Assembly (NCBI GenBank): GCA_965204415.1
Contig: CBDBEL010000002.1
Span: 186,001-250,000 of the forward strand
DNA from: Aldehydirespirator sp965204415
Lineage (GTDB): Bacteria; Actinomycetota; Acidimicrobiia; Acidimicrobiales; Aldehydirespiratoraceae
DNA: 64,000 bases
Reading direction: 5' to 3'
Shown piece by piece: positions 16,773 through 24,846 of this stretch (its first letter is position 1; each line of letters begins with the position of its first letter). Made by a program: the position numbers and the translations under genes. The notes under the pieces are model-generated. The model searched no databases. It was not told where the DNA came from and worked only from the letters and a program-made list of their open reading frames with translations.

Positions 16773-17182
16773 CCGGAGTCCTTCTCGACACCAACGTCGT
16801 GTCGGAGACGGTGCGACCCGAGCCCGACGGAGGGGTACTGGCCTTCCTGTCCGGCGACCATCAGTTCTGGCTATCGACCATCGTGGTCCATGAACTGGAG
16901 TTCGGCGTGAAGATGCTTCCCCCCGGCCGGCGCCGGGACCTGATAGCCGCGGCGGTGCGGTCGTTGGCGGCGCGCTACGGTGACCGGATCCTCCCCGTGG
17001 GAGTCGAGGAGGCGGAACAGGCTGCGAACCTCCGCGCCCGAACCCGGCAGTCCGGCCGGGTCCTCGATCTGGGAGACGCCCTGATCGCCGCCACCGCGGC
17101 CGTCAACAACCTGGCCATCGCCACCAGGAACACCAGGCACTTCGAGGACCTGGACCTAGAAGTCATCAACCCCTGGAACTAG
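16769..17182 (+). CDS. vapC: VapC-type PIN-domain toxin
   Basis: This 137-residue PIN protein begins GVLLDTNVVSE (D7), has E42 in VVHELEFG and D103 in DLGDALIAA. It ends with the typical ATRNTRHFEDLDLEVINPW of FitB-like VapC toxins. It would be an endoribonuclease controlled by the upstream antitoxin. The GTG start at 16769 overlaps the antitoxin stop by four bases. Its end overlaps the convergent flavin oxidoreductase gene by four bases. Confidence 0.88.
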   Translation: MTGVLLDTNVVSETVRPEPDGGVLAFLSGDHQFWLSTIVVHELEFGVKMLPPGRRRDLIAAAVRSLAARYGDRILPVGVEEAEQAANLRARTRQSGRVLDLGDALIAATAAVNNLAIATRNTRHFEDLDLEVINPWN

Positions 17183-18390
17183 GTGCGCGGTCTCCAGGGG
17201 AGACGGCCGCGGATGTGGTGGGTGTAGACGTGGGCGGCCATCGCGGCGGGGCTGGTGCGCCAGCAGCGCAGCGGATCGAAGCCGTCGTGGACGAGGCACA
17301 TGTTGCAGGACACGCACTCGACGGTGCCGGTTCGCCCCGCGGCCAGCTTGTTGGCGAGATCGGGCTCGCGGATGAACGGCCGGGACATGGCGAGAAAGTC
17401 CGCGTCACCCGAGCCGATCACGTCCGCCATCGTCTGAGTGGTACGGATCCCGCCGACGAGGATCACCGGGATGTCCACCGCCTCCTTCACGGCCTGAGCG
17501 AAGTGCCGGTAGTAGGCCTCGGGGCCCTCGGGCTTCACGAGTCGCTGCACGAGCCCGTTGCGGGCCGCCTGGGCCGCGCCGACCGCTACGTAGGTGCGGA
17601 TGTTCTCGAGGTAGCTCCTCATGATCCCGTAGGACACCTCCACCGCGTCCAGCCCCCGCTCGGCCAGCACCCGCACCCGCTCCACGCTCTCGGAGGGCTC
17701 CAGGCCCCCCGGGATGGAGTCGCCGATGCCGATGCGGGCCGTCACGCAGAAGTCGTCGCCCACCGCGGCCCGCACCGCGTCGTACACCGCCAGCACGAAC
17801 CGGCCGCGGCGTTCGGCGTCGCCGCCCCACTCGTCGGTGCGCACATTGGTGATCGGGGAGGAGAACTCCGAGATCAGGTAGCCGTTGCCGCCGTGGATGT
17901 GGACGCCGTCGAACCCGGCCTCCCTCGCCCGCCGCGCCGCCTGCCTGAACGCGGCGATCACGTCGGCGATGTCGTCCGGCGTGGCCTCCCGCGGCTGCAG
18001 CCCGTACATCTCGTTGGCTGTCGGCGACGGAGCGACCGGTCCGACCTCGGGCAGCATCGTCTGGCTCCCGGCGTGTCCGATCTCGGCGAAGATCCGGCCC
18101 CCGCGGGCGTGCACGGCGTCAGTGATCTGGACCATCGACTCGACGAGGCGGTCGTCGTACAGGCCGGGCTGGTTGGCGCTGGCCTGGCCGCGGGGCTCCA
18201 CATAGATGTGGCCCGTGAGGAGCAGCCCGGCCCCGCCCGCGGCCAGCGTGCCGTACAGGTCGGCCAGCGCCGGGGTTCCGGCGCCGTCGGGCGTAGCCAT
18301 CGTCTCGGAGGTCGAGGCTCTGACCAGTCGGTTCTTGAGCGTCAGCGAACCGATCCTGCCGGGTTCCAGGTAGGGAGCGCCGGCAACCAC
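17179..18390 (-). CDS. NADH:flavin oxidoreductase, Old Yellow Enzyme family
   Basis: The 403-residue protein is an FMN-binding TIM barrel. It opens with LEPGRIGSLTLKNRLVRAST. Internal motifs are AEIGHAGSQT, FDGVHIHGGNGYLISEF, DEWGGDAERRGRF and VILVGGIRTTQTM. The C-terminus CVSCNMCLVHDG has cysteines, but there is no room for the full 2,4-dienoyl-CoA reductase extension, so this is a single-domain enzyme. It probably reduces activated double bonds. GTG at 18390 sits 8 nt after an inverted TACCCT box. The gene is divergent from the carboxylase gene and may share its control region. Confidence 0.85.
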   Translation of the reverse strand: MVAGAPYLEPGRIGSLTLKNRLVRASTSETMATPDGAGTPALADLYGTLAAGGAGLLLTGHIYVEPRGQASANQPGLYDDRLVESMVQITDAVHARGGRIFAEIGHAGSQTMLPEVGPVAPSPTANEMYGLQPREATPDDIADVIAAFRQAARRAREAGFDGVHIHGGNGYLISEFSSPITNVRTDEWGGDAERRGRFVLAVYDAVRAAVGDDFCVTARIGIGDSIPGGLEPSESVERVRVLAERGLDAVEVSYGIMRSYLENIRTYVAVGAAQAARNGLVQRLVKPEGPEAYYRHFAQAVKEAVDIPVILVGGIRTTQTMADVIGSGDADFLAMSRPFIREPDLANKLAAGRTGTVECVSCNMCLVHDGFDPLRCWRTSPAAMAAHVYTHHIRGRLPWRPRT

Positions 18391-18398
18391 GGCAGCAC

Positions 18399-18574
18399 AG
18401 GGTAGGTGAGGCTCCCGGGGATTGGCAGTGTTCTGCTCGGTATGCGTGCATTCTGCTGCCAGTTCGGGAGTGATGCGGGCGTCACTGGGGATTGGCAGCG
18501 TCTTGCTGGTATGCGTGCATTCTGCTGCCAGTTCCGGTCGGGGCTCCCGGCCCGTGGCGGGGGACCGGTAGCCT
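18399..18574. promoter_or_regulatory. bidirectional control region with two 48-bp direct repeats
   Basis: On the minus strand TACCCT (18399-18404) serves the oxidoreductase. On the plus strand TAGCCT (18569-18574) lies 8 nt before the carboxylase GTG. Between them are two nearly identical units, 18417-18465 and 18487-18534 (start ggggattggcag, end ctgctgccagttc). Each begins and ends with a TTGGCAG/CTGCCAG inverted repeat, a good operator candidate. Confidence 0.55.
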
Positions 18575-18582
18575 TCAGGGTC

Positions 18583-20139
18583 GTGGCTGGGGCGTCCATG
18601 CACGACAAGCTCGAGGACCTTCGGGACCGCAAGTCCCAGGCGCTCGCGGCCGGACCCGAGCGGGCGGTCCAGCGCCAGCACGACAAGGGCAAGCTGCTGG
18701 CCCGGGAGCGGCTCGACTACCTGCTCGACGAAGGCTCGTTCCACGAGCTCGACATGCTGGCCCGGCACCGGGCTCACGAGGCCGGACTCGACGACCGCCC
18801 CTACACCGACGGCGTGATCACCGGGTGGGGCACCATCGACGGCCGCAAGGTCTTCGTGTTCGCCCAGGACTTCACGGTGATGGGCGGCGCGCTGGGCGAG
18901 GTGTTCGCCGAGAAGCTCCACAAGGTGATGGACTTGGCCGTGTCGGTGGGCGCTCCCATGATCGGGCTCAACGACGGCGCCGGGGCCCGCATCCAGGAGG
19001 GCGTGGTCTCCCTCGACGGGTACGGCGGGATCTTCTACCGCAACGTGCAGGCCTCCGGCGTCATCCCCCAGATCAGCGTGATCCTCGGGCCGTGCGCGGG
19101 CGGCGCCGTCTACAGCCCGGCCATGACCGACTTCATCTTCATGGTCCGCGAGAAGTCCCACATGTTCATCACCGGACCCGACGTGGTGAAGACGGTCACC
19201 GGTGAGGCGGTGACCCTCGAGGACCTCGGCGGGGCCACCAGCCACAGCACCAAGTCGGGCGTGGCCACCTTCGTCGGTGCTGACGAGCATGATGTGCTCG
19301 ACGAGGTCAAGGCGCTGCTCTCGTTCCTGCCCCCCAACAATCTCGAGCAGCCCCCGACCTACAAGTCGGCCGACGACCCTGACCGCGAGTGCACGGCCCT
19401 CGACACTCTGCTGCCCGACAGCCCGAACGTCCCCTACGACATGAAGGACGTGATCACCGAGGTCGTCGACGACGGCGACTTCCTGGAGTACCACGCCTCG
19501 TGGGCCCGCAGCATCGTGTGCGGCTTCGCCCGGGTCGACGGCCGCTCCGTCGGCGTGGTCGGCAACCAGCCCATGGTGCTGGCCGGGGTGCTCGACATCG
19601 AGTCGGCCGAGAAGGCGGCCCGCTTCGTGCGCACCTGCGACGCTTTCAACATCCCGCTGGTTACCTTCGTGGACGTGCCCGGCTTCCTGCCGGGGGTGGA
19701 CCAGGAGCATGGCGGCATCATCCGCCACGGAGCCAAGCTGTTGTACGCCTACTGCGAGGCCGCGGTGCCCCGCATATCGATCATCACCCGCAAGGCCTAC
19801 GGGGGCGCCTATGTGGTGATGGACTCCAAGGGCGTCGGCTCGGACCTCTCGTTCGCCTGGCCCTCCGCCGAGATTGCGGTCATGGGGCCCCAGGGCGCGG
19901 TCGAGATCATCTACCGCCGCGAGCTGGCCGACGCTGCCAATCCCACCGCGCGCCGCGACGAGCTGGTGGACGACTACACGCAACGCCTCGCCAATCCCTA
20001 CATCGCGGCCGAGCGGGGCTTCGTCGACGAGGTGATCGAGCCGTCGCAGACCCGCCGCAAGATCGTGGCCGGCTTGCAGATGCTGGAGTCCAAGCGCGAG
20101 GAGATCCCCGAGCGCAAGCACGGAAACGTCCCGCTGTGA
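18583..20139 (+). CDS. pccB: acyl-CoA (propionyl-CoA) carboxylase beta subunit
   Basis: The 518-residue protein is the carboxyltransferase subunit of a biotin-dependent acyl-CoA carboxylase. It begins MHDKLEDLRDRK. GGALGEVFAEKLHKVMDLA and NDGAGARIQEGV mark the acyl-CoA half, and VDVPGFLPGVDQEHGGIIRHGAKLLYAY marks the carboxybiotin half. Length matches PccB/AccD5. GTG at 18583 (leaderless box at 18569) or ATG at 18598 could be the start. With the epimerase at 6.8 kb this suggests the methylmalonyl-CoA pathway; no alpha subunit gene is in the window. It overlaps the next gene by four bases. Confidence 0.92.
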   Translation: MAGASMHDKLEDLRDRKSQALAAGPERAVQRQHDKGKLLARERLDYLLDEGSFHELDMLARHRAHEAGLDDRPYTDGVITGWGTIDGRKVFVFAQDFTVMGGALGEVFAEKLHKVMDLAVSVGAPMIGLNDGAGARIQEGVVSLDGYGGIFYRNVQASGVIPQISVILGPCAGGAVYSPAMTDFIFMVREKSHMFITGPDVVKTVTGEAVTLEDLGGATSHSTKSGVATFVGADEHDVLDEVKALLSFLPPNNLEQPPTYKSADDPDRECTALDTLLPDSPNVPYDMKDVITEVVDDGDFLEYHASWARSIVCGFARVDGRSVGVVGNQPMVLAGVLDIESAEKAARFVRTCDAFNIPLVTFVDVPGFLPGVDQEHGGIIRHGAKLLYAYCEAAVPRISIITRKAYGGAYVVMDSKGVGSDLSFAWPSAEIAVMGPQGAVEIIYRRELADAANPTARRDELVDDYTQRLANPYIAAERGFVDEVIEPSQTRRKIVAGLQMLESKREEIPERKHGNVPL

Positions 20140-20372
20140 GCGCGGCCGAGGCCACCGACGCGCCGGCTCCGGCGGCGGACGGGCTTCAGATCGTGTCGAT
20201 CACCCCGGAGCCGACCGAGGCCGAGCGGGCTGCGATCACCGCGGCCGTTGAGGCCCTGCACTCCGAGCTGTGGCCGCGGCTCAGCGCCGCGGTTACACCG
20301 TCGCCATCACCCCGCTGGCGCTACGCGGGCCGCCCCTGGCTGCGTCGTCAGACCTATAGTGGGTGGAGCTGA
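20136..20372 (+). CDS. acyl-CoA carboxylase epsilon subunit-like small protein
   Basis: GTG at 20136 overlaps the pccB stop (GTGA) and opens a 78-residue frame. It reads an Ala/Pro-rich leader, then IVSITPEPTEAERAAITAAVEAL, and ends RWRYAGRPWLRR. Epsilon subunits of actinobacterial carboxylases are small, begin with a PTxEExAA helix and end with a Trp/Arg-rich tail, always next to the beta subunit. Sequence similarity is low, so the call rests on size, tail and location. It would stabilise the holo-carboxylase. Confidence 0.65.
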   Translation: MSAAEATDAPAPAADGLQIVSITPEPTEAERAAITAAVEALHSELWPRLSAAVTPSPSPRWRYAGRPWLRRQTYSGWS

Positions 20373-20387
20373 AAAATATTTTGATAG

Positions 20388-20421
20388 CATGATCTCATAG
20401 GAAAACTGTGAGGAGATCATG
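20388..20421 (+). promoter_or_regulatory. 9-bp hairpin over ribosome site and start codon
   Basis: CATGATCTC (20388-20396) is the exact reverse complement of GAGATCATG (20413-20421), with a 16-nt loop. The right arm covers most of the AGGAG ribosome site (20411-20415) and an ATG. The patch is AT-rich for this genome. It may be an RNA switch limiting translation of the retropepsin-like gene, or a protein operator. Confidence 0.5.
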
Positions 20422-20793
20422 ATGGGAATCTTCAGTCAGGGGGTGCGGCTCGACAGCATGGACCGCGAGCGATCCGCAGAGGTGGACGCGCTGGTGGACA
20501 CCGGCGCCTTCTACACGTTGCTGCCGGCCAAGCTACTGAAGGAGCTAGAGGTGGAACCGTTCGACACCTACACCCTCGAGCTGACTGACGGCCGTCTCGT
20601 GGACCACGACGTCGGCCTCGCGGTGATCACCATCGGTGAGCGCAGCGCTCCCAGCGCGGTGCTCTTCGGCGACGACGACGTCGAGCCTCTGCTGGGAGCG
20701 TTCACGTTGGAGGCGCTCATGCTGGCGGTCGACCCGCCCAACACGCGGCTGGTCCCGCTCAAACTCCGGATGAGGTGCCGTCCGTCATTGTGA
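20422..20793 (+). CDS. retropepsin-like aspartyl protease-fold protein
   Basis: The 123-residue protein has one aspartic-protease half: VDALVDTGAFYTLLP with D26 as the likely catalytic residue, then a flap-like strand and ALLGAFTLEALML-type ILG segment. Single-domain members of this clan AA family act as dimers. The substrate is unknown. ATG at 20422 is six bases after AGGAG; an in-frame ATG at 20419 is only three bases after it. The 5' hairpin described above is unusual. It follows the carboxylase genes but has its own spacer. Confidence 0.7.
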   Translation: MGIFSQGVRLDSMDRERSAEVDALVDTGAFYTLLPAKLLKELEVEPFDTYTLELTDGRLVDHDVGLAVITIGERSAPSAVLFGDDDVEPLLGAFTLEALMLAVDPPNTRLVPLKLRMRCRPSL

Positions 20794-20831
20794 CCCGGCG
20801 GCGGTGCCGGTCCGCCGGGAACCGCGAGCGA

Positions 20832-21569
20832 TCAGCCATGGTCGAGCAGGCTCGGCGGCGGGGACTCCAGGAGTTCCGGCAGGCGGCGCAGGTAGTCCCG
20901 GCGGGGGATCGCCCTCACCCCCAGCGAGCGCAGGTGCGGCGTCGCCCACTGGACGTCGATCAGCCGGCAGTGTCCATCGCACAGGCCCTCGGCCAGGGCC
21001 GCCAGCGCGACCTTCGAGGCGTCCCTGGACCGGTGGAACATCGACTCGCCCGCGAACAGCCCGCCCAGCGCCACGCCGTAGAGGCCGCCGGCCAACTCGT
21101 CTCCGCTCCATGCCTCGACGCTGTGGGCGAAGCCCTCGCGGTGCAGTTGCACGTAGGCGGCCTGCATCTGGTCGTCGATCCAGCCATGGGGCCTGGCCGG
21201 GTCGGCACAACCGCCGACGACCTCGGCGAAAGCAGTGTCGACCCTGATCTCGTAGCGGCGGCAGGCCTGCCGCAGCGAGCGGCGGACGATCAGCGATTCT
21301 GGATCGAGGACGCCCCGCTCGGGCGGGGACCACCAGCCGATCCGCCCGCCCGGCTTCAGCGGCATGGGGAACAGCCCCCGGCTGTAGGCCGCGACCAGAG
21401 TCGCCGTCTTCAGGTCGGCGCCCACGGCCACGAGCCCGGCCTCGTCGCTGTCGGAGGGGTGCGGGAACGCCCAACGGCAGGCCGGCAGCCGTCCGGTCCG
21501 GCCGTGCTGCACGGCGCTCACCCCGGCGAGGGGTCCAGGGTGGGGCGGGCGCCCCGCATCGGCGGGCAC
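20832..21569 (-). CDS. aat: leucyl/phenylalanyl-tRNA--protein transferase
   Basis: Aat adds Leu or Phe to N-terminal Arg or Lys of proteins, marking them for ClpS/ClpAP-type degradation. The 245-residue protein has GLVAVGADLKTATLVAAYSRGLFPMP, WWSPPERGV, ESMFHRSRDASKVAL and LIDVQWATPHLRSLG, all family hallmarks. GTG at 21569 is supported by an inverted TACTCT box seven bases upstream. GTG at 21521 is an alternative closer to the usual family length. It is divergent from a methyltransferase-like gene only 23 bp away. Confidence 0.92.
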   Translation of the reverse strand: MPADAGRPPHPGPLAGVSAVQHGRTGRLPACRWAFPHPSDSDEAGLVAVGADLKTATLVAAYSRGLFPMPLKPGGRIGWWSPPERGVLDPESLIVRRSLRQACRRYEIRVDTAFAEVVGGCADPARPHGWIDDQMQAAYVQLHREGFAHSVEAWSGDELAGGLYGVALGGLFAGESMFHRSRDASKVALAALAEGLCDGHCRLIDVQWATPHLRSLGVRAIPRRDYLRRLPELLESPPPSLLDHG

Positions 21570-21576
21570 CTCCGAA

Positions 21577-21586
21577 AGAGTAGGTT
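21577..21586. promoter_or_regulatory. overlapping divergent -10 boxes
   Basis: TACTCT on the minus strand (21577-21582, 7 nt before aat) and TAGGTT on the plus strand (21581-21586, 6 nt before the ATG at 21593) share two base pairs. Two RNA polymerases could not open both at once. Confidence 0.55.
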
Positions 21587-21592
21587 GAGAAG

Positions 21593-22072
21593 ATGGTGAT
21601 CGCGGCCGGGAACCGGCAGACCGGCGCGCCGGCGCCGCCGGAATTGCTGGACGCCCTGAGCGAGCGCTGGCGGGCGCTGGCCAGCGCCGCGACCGGCCGC
21701 GTGCTCGAACTGCCCTCCGAGGCCGTCGAGGAGGCCGTGCGCACCGAAGGCGCCCGGGGCGTCCGCTACGACACCATCCTGTCGTTCATGCGCACCCCCC
21801 AGGTGTCCGACCTCGACAGCTTCGTCGCGGCGCTGGAGCAGATCCTGGCCCGCGGCGGATGGATCCTGATGCTGGAGCCGTCGGGTGCCGGCGCCCGGGG
21901 TCTGCGGGGTCGGCCGGGCCGCGGCCAGCCCCAGCGCGACGTGGTGGCGGCCCTGCGCGCCGGCGGCTTCACCGTCGCCGACCTCCACCGCCGCGAGCTG
22001 GTGTCGGCCCCGGCGCGGTGGCGTCGCTACGTGGAGCTCCGCGCCCGGCGCGAGACACCCACCCAGACATGA
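21593..22072 (+). CDS. small methyltransferase-like protein
   Basis: The 159-residue protein resembles the core of class I SAM-dependent methyltransferases in a reduced form. GRVLELPSE stands where the first nucleotide-binding strand would be, YDTILSFMRTPQVSDLDSFVAALEQILARGGWILMLEPSG looks like motifs II-III, and a last strand pair (FTVADLHRREL) follows. The usual glycine-rich GxGxG loop is absent, so catalytic activity is doubtful. The next gene starts within its stop codon (ATGA). Confidence 0.55.
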   Translation: MVIAAGNRQTGAPAPPELLDALSERWRALASAATGRVLELPSEAVEEAVRTEGARGVRYDTILSFMRTPQVSDLDSFVAALEQILARGGWILMLEPSGAGARGLRGRPGRGQPQRDVVAALRAGGFTVADLHRRELVSAPARWRRYVELRARRETPTQT

Positions 22073-22761
22073 CGCGGGTAGTTCTGGCCGGGGGCCGGGA
22101 GCTGGATGCGGGCACCGCGGCGGGTCGAGCGCTGGATGGCTGCGGCCTGGTCGCGGTGGTGACGCTGGCCGCCGCGTACCGGCGCCCCGACGCTCTGCTA
22201 TCCCGGATCGGCGCTTGGGCCGGTGAACTCTCGGTGGAGCACACCGTGGTGAAGGCCGTGCGCCGGTCCGACTCGCTGGACCCGGCCGTGGCCGAGCCGA
22301 TCGCCCGCTGCGACGGTGTGCTCGTGCTGGATGGATCGCCCGCTCACTTCGTGGGCGGGGCGAAGGCCACGCCGTTGCTGGACGCCATCGTGGAAGCCCA
22401 CCGCCGTGGCGCCGATGTGGTCTGGTCCGGAGCGACCGCGGCCGCAGCCTGCGCTTCGATGGTGGACGACCGCGGGGGTGCGCTCACCGTCGGCTTGGGG
22501 TTGTACGGCGGGATCGTGGTGGCCACGGGCTGGGAGAACTGGCCCCGGGACCGGCGGCGCCGCCTTCAGGGGATGGTCCCCGATTCAGCGCTCTTCATGG
22601 CGCTGGAGTCGGGTGCGGCCGTGCAGTCGACCGCCTCACCTCAGGAGTTGGCGTCCTCGTTCAGGCCCGGGGACTGGGCCGTGCTCGGCGGCACCGTCGA
22701 GGCCCGTCAAGGCGGGAGCCCCGTTACTCTGGCGGCTTCGTCGGGAGCAGGGGCCCCCTAG
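22069..22761 (+). CDS. S51/cyanophycinase-like fold protein
   Basis: The 230-residue protein starts RVVLAGGRELDAG. GADVVWSGATAAAACASMVDDRGG occupies the place where peptidase S51 and cyanophycinase proteins have their nucleophile elbow (GTSAGA). Here the serine is replaced by an alanine-rich turn, so peptidase activity is uncertain. GLGLYGGIVVATGWENWPRDRRRRL and SFRPGDWAVLGG are later strands. The start overlaps the methyltransferase-like gene by four bases, suggesting one transcript. Function unknown. Confidence 0.55.
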   Translation: MTRVVLAGGRELDAGTAAGRALDGCGLVAVVTLAAAYRRPDALLSRIGAWAGELSVEHTVVKAVRRSDSLDPAVAEPIARCDGVLVLDGSPAHFVGGAKATPLLDAIVEAHRRGADVVWSGATAAAACASMVDDRGGALTVGLGLYGGIVVATGWENWPRDRRRRLQGMVPDSALFMALESGAAVQSTASPQELASSFRPGDWAVLGGTVEARQGGSPVTLAASSGAGAP

Positions 22762-22902
22762 AGGCAGAGCGGGTAGGCGGGACAACTCGGCCCATACGGC
22801 GCGAGGCCGTGGCCCGAGCGGCCCGTGAGCGCAGCGAACAAGAGCGGGAATGACACCGCAGCACCGCGACCGACTCTCGCCTATCTGCGTGGCCCCTTAG
22901 GA
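22755..22902 (+). repeat. dispersed repeat family A, copy 2
   Basis: The left end gaggcagagcgggtaggcgg is an imperfect inverted match to the right end ctcgcctatctgcgtggcc. The conserved centre reads gaggccgtggcccgagcgg, then cagcgaacaagagcgggaa and tgacaccgc. It fills the gap between two convergent genes. Confidence 0.85.
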
Positions 22903-22923
22903 CTGGTGTGGCGCCCTGGCCGG

Positions 22924-23895
22924 TCAGCCGGCAGCGGGCGTCTCCTCGATGGTCACCGCGTGCACAGTCACGTCGCGCGACGGTGCACCGCCCATCGAAC
23001 CGCCCGGCTCGTGGAGGCCGATGATCGACTGGGCCACGGTCAGCCCGGCGTCGTCGGTGTTGCCGAACACCACGTAAGTGCCCTGGGAGTCCAGCAGGGC
23101 GGTGTTGGGGCCGGTGGTGAGGAAGAACTGCGCGCCGGCCGCGTCGCGCCCGGCCGATCGGGCCATGACGAGCTGCCCGGGCTGGTAGCGGTACGGCCCG
23201 GTGAGCCGGCCGGTGTCGGGGTCCTCGTCGAACGCAGGCTCGTCGGGGATCGTGTATCCGGGGCCCGGATCCCCGGCGGTGTTGGTGTGGGGCGAGCCGC
23301 CCTGGATGATGTCGATGGAGGGGTCCGTGCGGAAGAGCAGAGTGCCGTCGTAGTAGCCCCACCGGGCCAGGGTGACGAAGTTGTTCACCGTGAGCGGGGT
23401 CTCCGAGGCGGTCAACTCGAAGCGCATCTCGCCCTCGCTGGTGTCGAAGACGGCAACGTAGCCAGCCTCGGGATCGATGCAGAGGGGCTGGGGGCCGTCG
23501 AAGTCGATGGTCCGCGGGCTCGATCCGTCGGCCGCCGGGCATCCCGTCGCGGCTCCTTCGTCCGGCTGGGTGCCCTCGGGGTCGGCTACCGGGTCGGTGT
23601 CGGGGTCGGTTACTGGGTCGGCGTCGGGCTCGGTCACGGGGTCGGTTACTGGGTCGGCGTCGGGCTCGGTCACTGGGTCGCCTTCGGCGATGTCGGTGGC
23701 GATGTCGGTGGCCGCCGGCTCGGAGTCGTCGCGCTGCAGGTAGCCGATCACCGCGATGGCGGCCCCCACCACCACCGCCGCGATGCCGATCCTCTTGATG
23801 CGCCGGTTGGTGACGTACTTCTTGGCGGCGGCCTCGTCCGCGGCGATGCGTTGCATGCGGTTCTGGCGTTGGCGCTCCCGCTTCGGTGTGCTCAT
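22924..23895 (-). CDS. membrane-anchored cyclophilin-type peptidyl-prolyl isomerase
   Basis: The 323-residue protein has a basic N-terminus, one membrane helix (IGIAAVVVGAAIAVIGYL, about residues 36-53), then an acidic spacer built of repeated DPVTEPDA units (about 65-105). A cyclophilin domain follows from about 145: GEMRFELTASETPLTVNNFVTLA, YYDGTLLFRTDP, IIQGGSPHTNTAGDPGPGY, GAQFFLTTGPN and YVVFGN. It would help fold proteins outside the membrane. Some catalytic-site residues differ from human cyclophilin A, as is normal in this bacterial subfamily. A 59-residue membrane protein gene lies 18 bases upstream. Confidence 0.88.
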   Translation of the reverse strand: MSTPKRERQRQNRMQRIAADEAAAKKYVTNRRIKRIGIAAVVVGAAIAVIGYLQRDDSEPAATDIATDIAEGDPVTEPDADPVTDPVTEPDADPVTDPDTDPVADPEGTQPDEGAATGCPAADGSSPRTIDFDGPQPLCIDPEAGYVAVFDTSEGEMRFELTASETPLTVNNFVTLARWGYYDGTLLFRTDPSIDIIQGGSPHTNTAGDPGPGYTIPDEPAFDEDPDTGRLTGPYRYQPGQLVMARSAGRDAAGAQFFLTTGPNTALLDSQGTYVVFGNTDDAGLTVAQSIIGLHEPGGSMGGAPSRDVTVHAVTIEETPAAG

Positions 23896-23913
23896 CGGCT
23901 ATGGGCGATACGG

Positions 23914-24093
23914 CTATATGACCGACACCAGCCCCACCAGCAGTGAGGCCACCATCATCACCGCCACCACCACCGCGACCATGGCAACCAGCCGGCGCTT
24001 GCGGTCCCTGCGAGATCCGCGCCTCGGCACTCCGGCCGGTGGCCGTGCTTCGGCGCGCTGCCGGCGCTTACGAACCTCGCTCTGGGAGGGCAC
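23914..24093 (-). CDS. small membrane protein upstream of cyclophilin
   Basis: A 59-residue frame starts at GTG 24093. It has a highly basic N-terminal half (SEVRKRRQRAEARP, SRRDRKRR) and one membrane helix (LVAMVAVVVAVMMVASLLVGLVSVI) ending at the stop. An inverted TAGGGT box lies exactly six bases before the GTG, the leaderless pattern of this genome. The cyclophilin gene follows 18 bases downstream on the same strand. Composition and promoter support a real gene, but I do not recognise the family. Confidence 0.6.
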   Translation of the reverse strand: MPSQSEVRKRRQRAEARPPAGVPRRGSRRDRKRRLVAMVAVVVAVMMVASLLVGLVSVI

Positions 24094-24099
24094 GGCCCA

Positions 24100-24208
24100 A
24101 CCCTACATCGGCACCTTGCCCGCGCCGCCCGGACCGGCGTCAAGGACTGCACTTGCCGGCCCGGCGAGAGTCCCGGGTCCCGCATTCGGGGGTCCGGTCG
24201 CCTACGTT
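24100..24208. promoter_or_regulatory. divergent leaderless promoters
   Basis: On the minus strand TAGGGT (24100-24105) is 6 nt from the GTG at 24093. On the plus strand TACGTT (24203-24208) is 6 nt from the ATG at 24215. Confidence 0.5.
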
Positions 24209-24214
24209 GGTGCG

Positions 24215-24799
24215 ATGGGGACTCGCGGTTGTGGCGCGCCGTCCTGGTCGTTTCGACGCCTCGGCGCGGCGGGATGGGTTCTTGCTGCTGTCGCGGCCGC
24301 ATCAGCCTGCGCGGGTACCGGCGACGGCCCCTTGGTGAGTGAAGAGGCTCCCAACGAGGTCGCCGCCGCAACGTCCACGGCACCGCCACCGGTCTCTGCG
24401 CCCGAGGTGCCGACCACGTCCGAGGGTCCTCCACCGTCCGAGGGGACCGTCGAGATCGGTGACACCCAGTACCAGTTCACGGTCGCTTGCCAGGAGCTTG
24501 GAGCCGGCGAAGTGGTCGTCGTCGGATCGGGGGAGGATCCCGACTCGGACGGTGCTGTCGAGCTGTACCTGCAGGCGTTTCTCGGCGACCCCTACATCGG
24601 TGTGCGCCTCGCGGACGGGACGCTGCTCGAGCCGTCACTGGAGAGCCCGCTGGACCTGTACGTCCAGGACGACGTGATCCGGGCCTCGGCCATCCGGTTC
24701 GTGCGGGACCTGGATCTTGAGACGGGCACGGCCACCGAGGTCGGATTCGGCGAACTCGAGATCCACTGCTACGAGTATTCGAGAGAGTCGCCTGAGTGA
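24215..24799 (+). CDS. putative lipoprotein
   Basis: The 194-residue protein has a basic start, a hydrophobic helix (LGAAGWVLAAVAAASAC) and a cysteine near residue 32 that could be lipidated. A Thr/Pro/Glu-rich linker to about 75 follows. The globular part reads VEIGDTQYQFTVACQELGAGEVVVVGSGEDPD and LYLQAFLGDPYIGVRLADG. This resembles small actinobacterial lipoproteins of the mycobacterial LpqH type in layout, but I cannot assign a function. A leaderless TACGTT box sets the start. Confidence 0.6.
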   Translation: MGTRGCGAPSWSFRRLGAAGWVLAAVAAASACAGTGDGPLVSEEAPNEVAAATSTAPPPVSAPEVPTTSEGPPPSEGTVEIGDTQYQFTVACQELGAGEVVVVGSGEDPDSDGAVELYLQAFLGDPYIGVRLADGTLLEPSLESPLDLYVQDDVIRASAIRFVRDLDLETGTATEVGFGELEIHCYEYSRESPE

Positions 24800-24846
24800 G
24801 CGGCCGAGAGGCCGAGCGACACGCCTGATTCAGAAGGACACGCCTT

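Noticed and set aside
17179..20121. Minus-strand frame of 980 codons spanning the oxidoreductase and the whole carboxylase region
   Set aside because: Only the part up to 18390 matches a protein family; the rest lies opposite pccB and reads as low-complexity Gly/His/Asp sequence.
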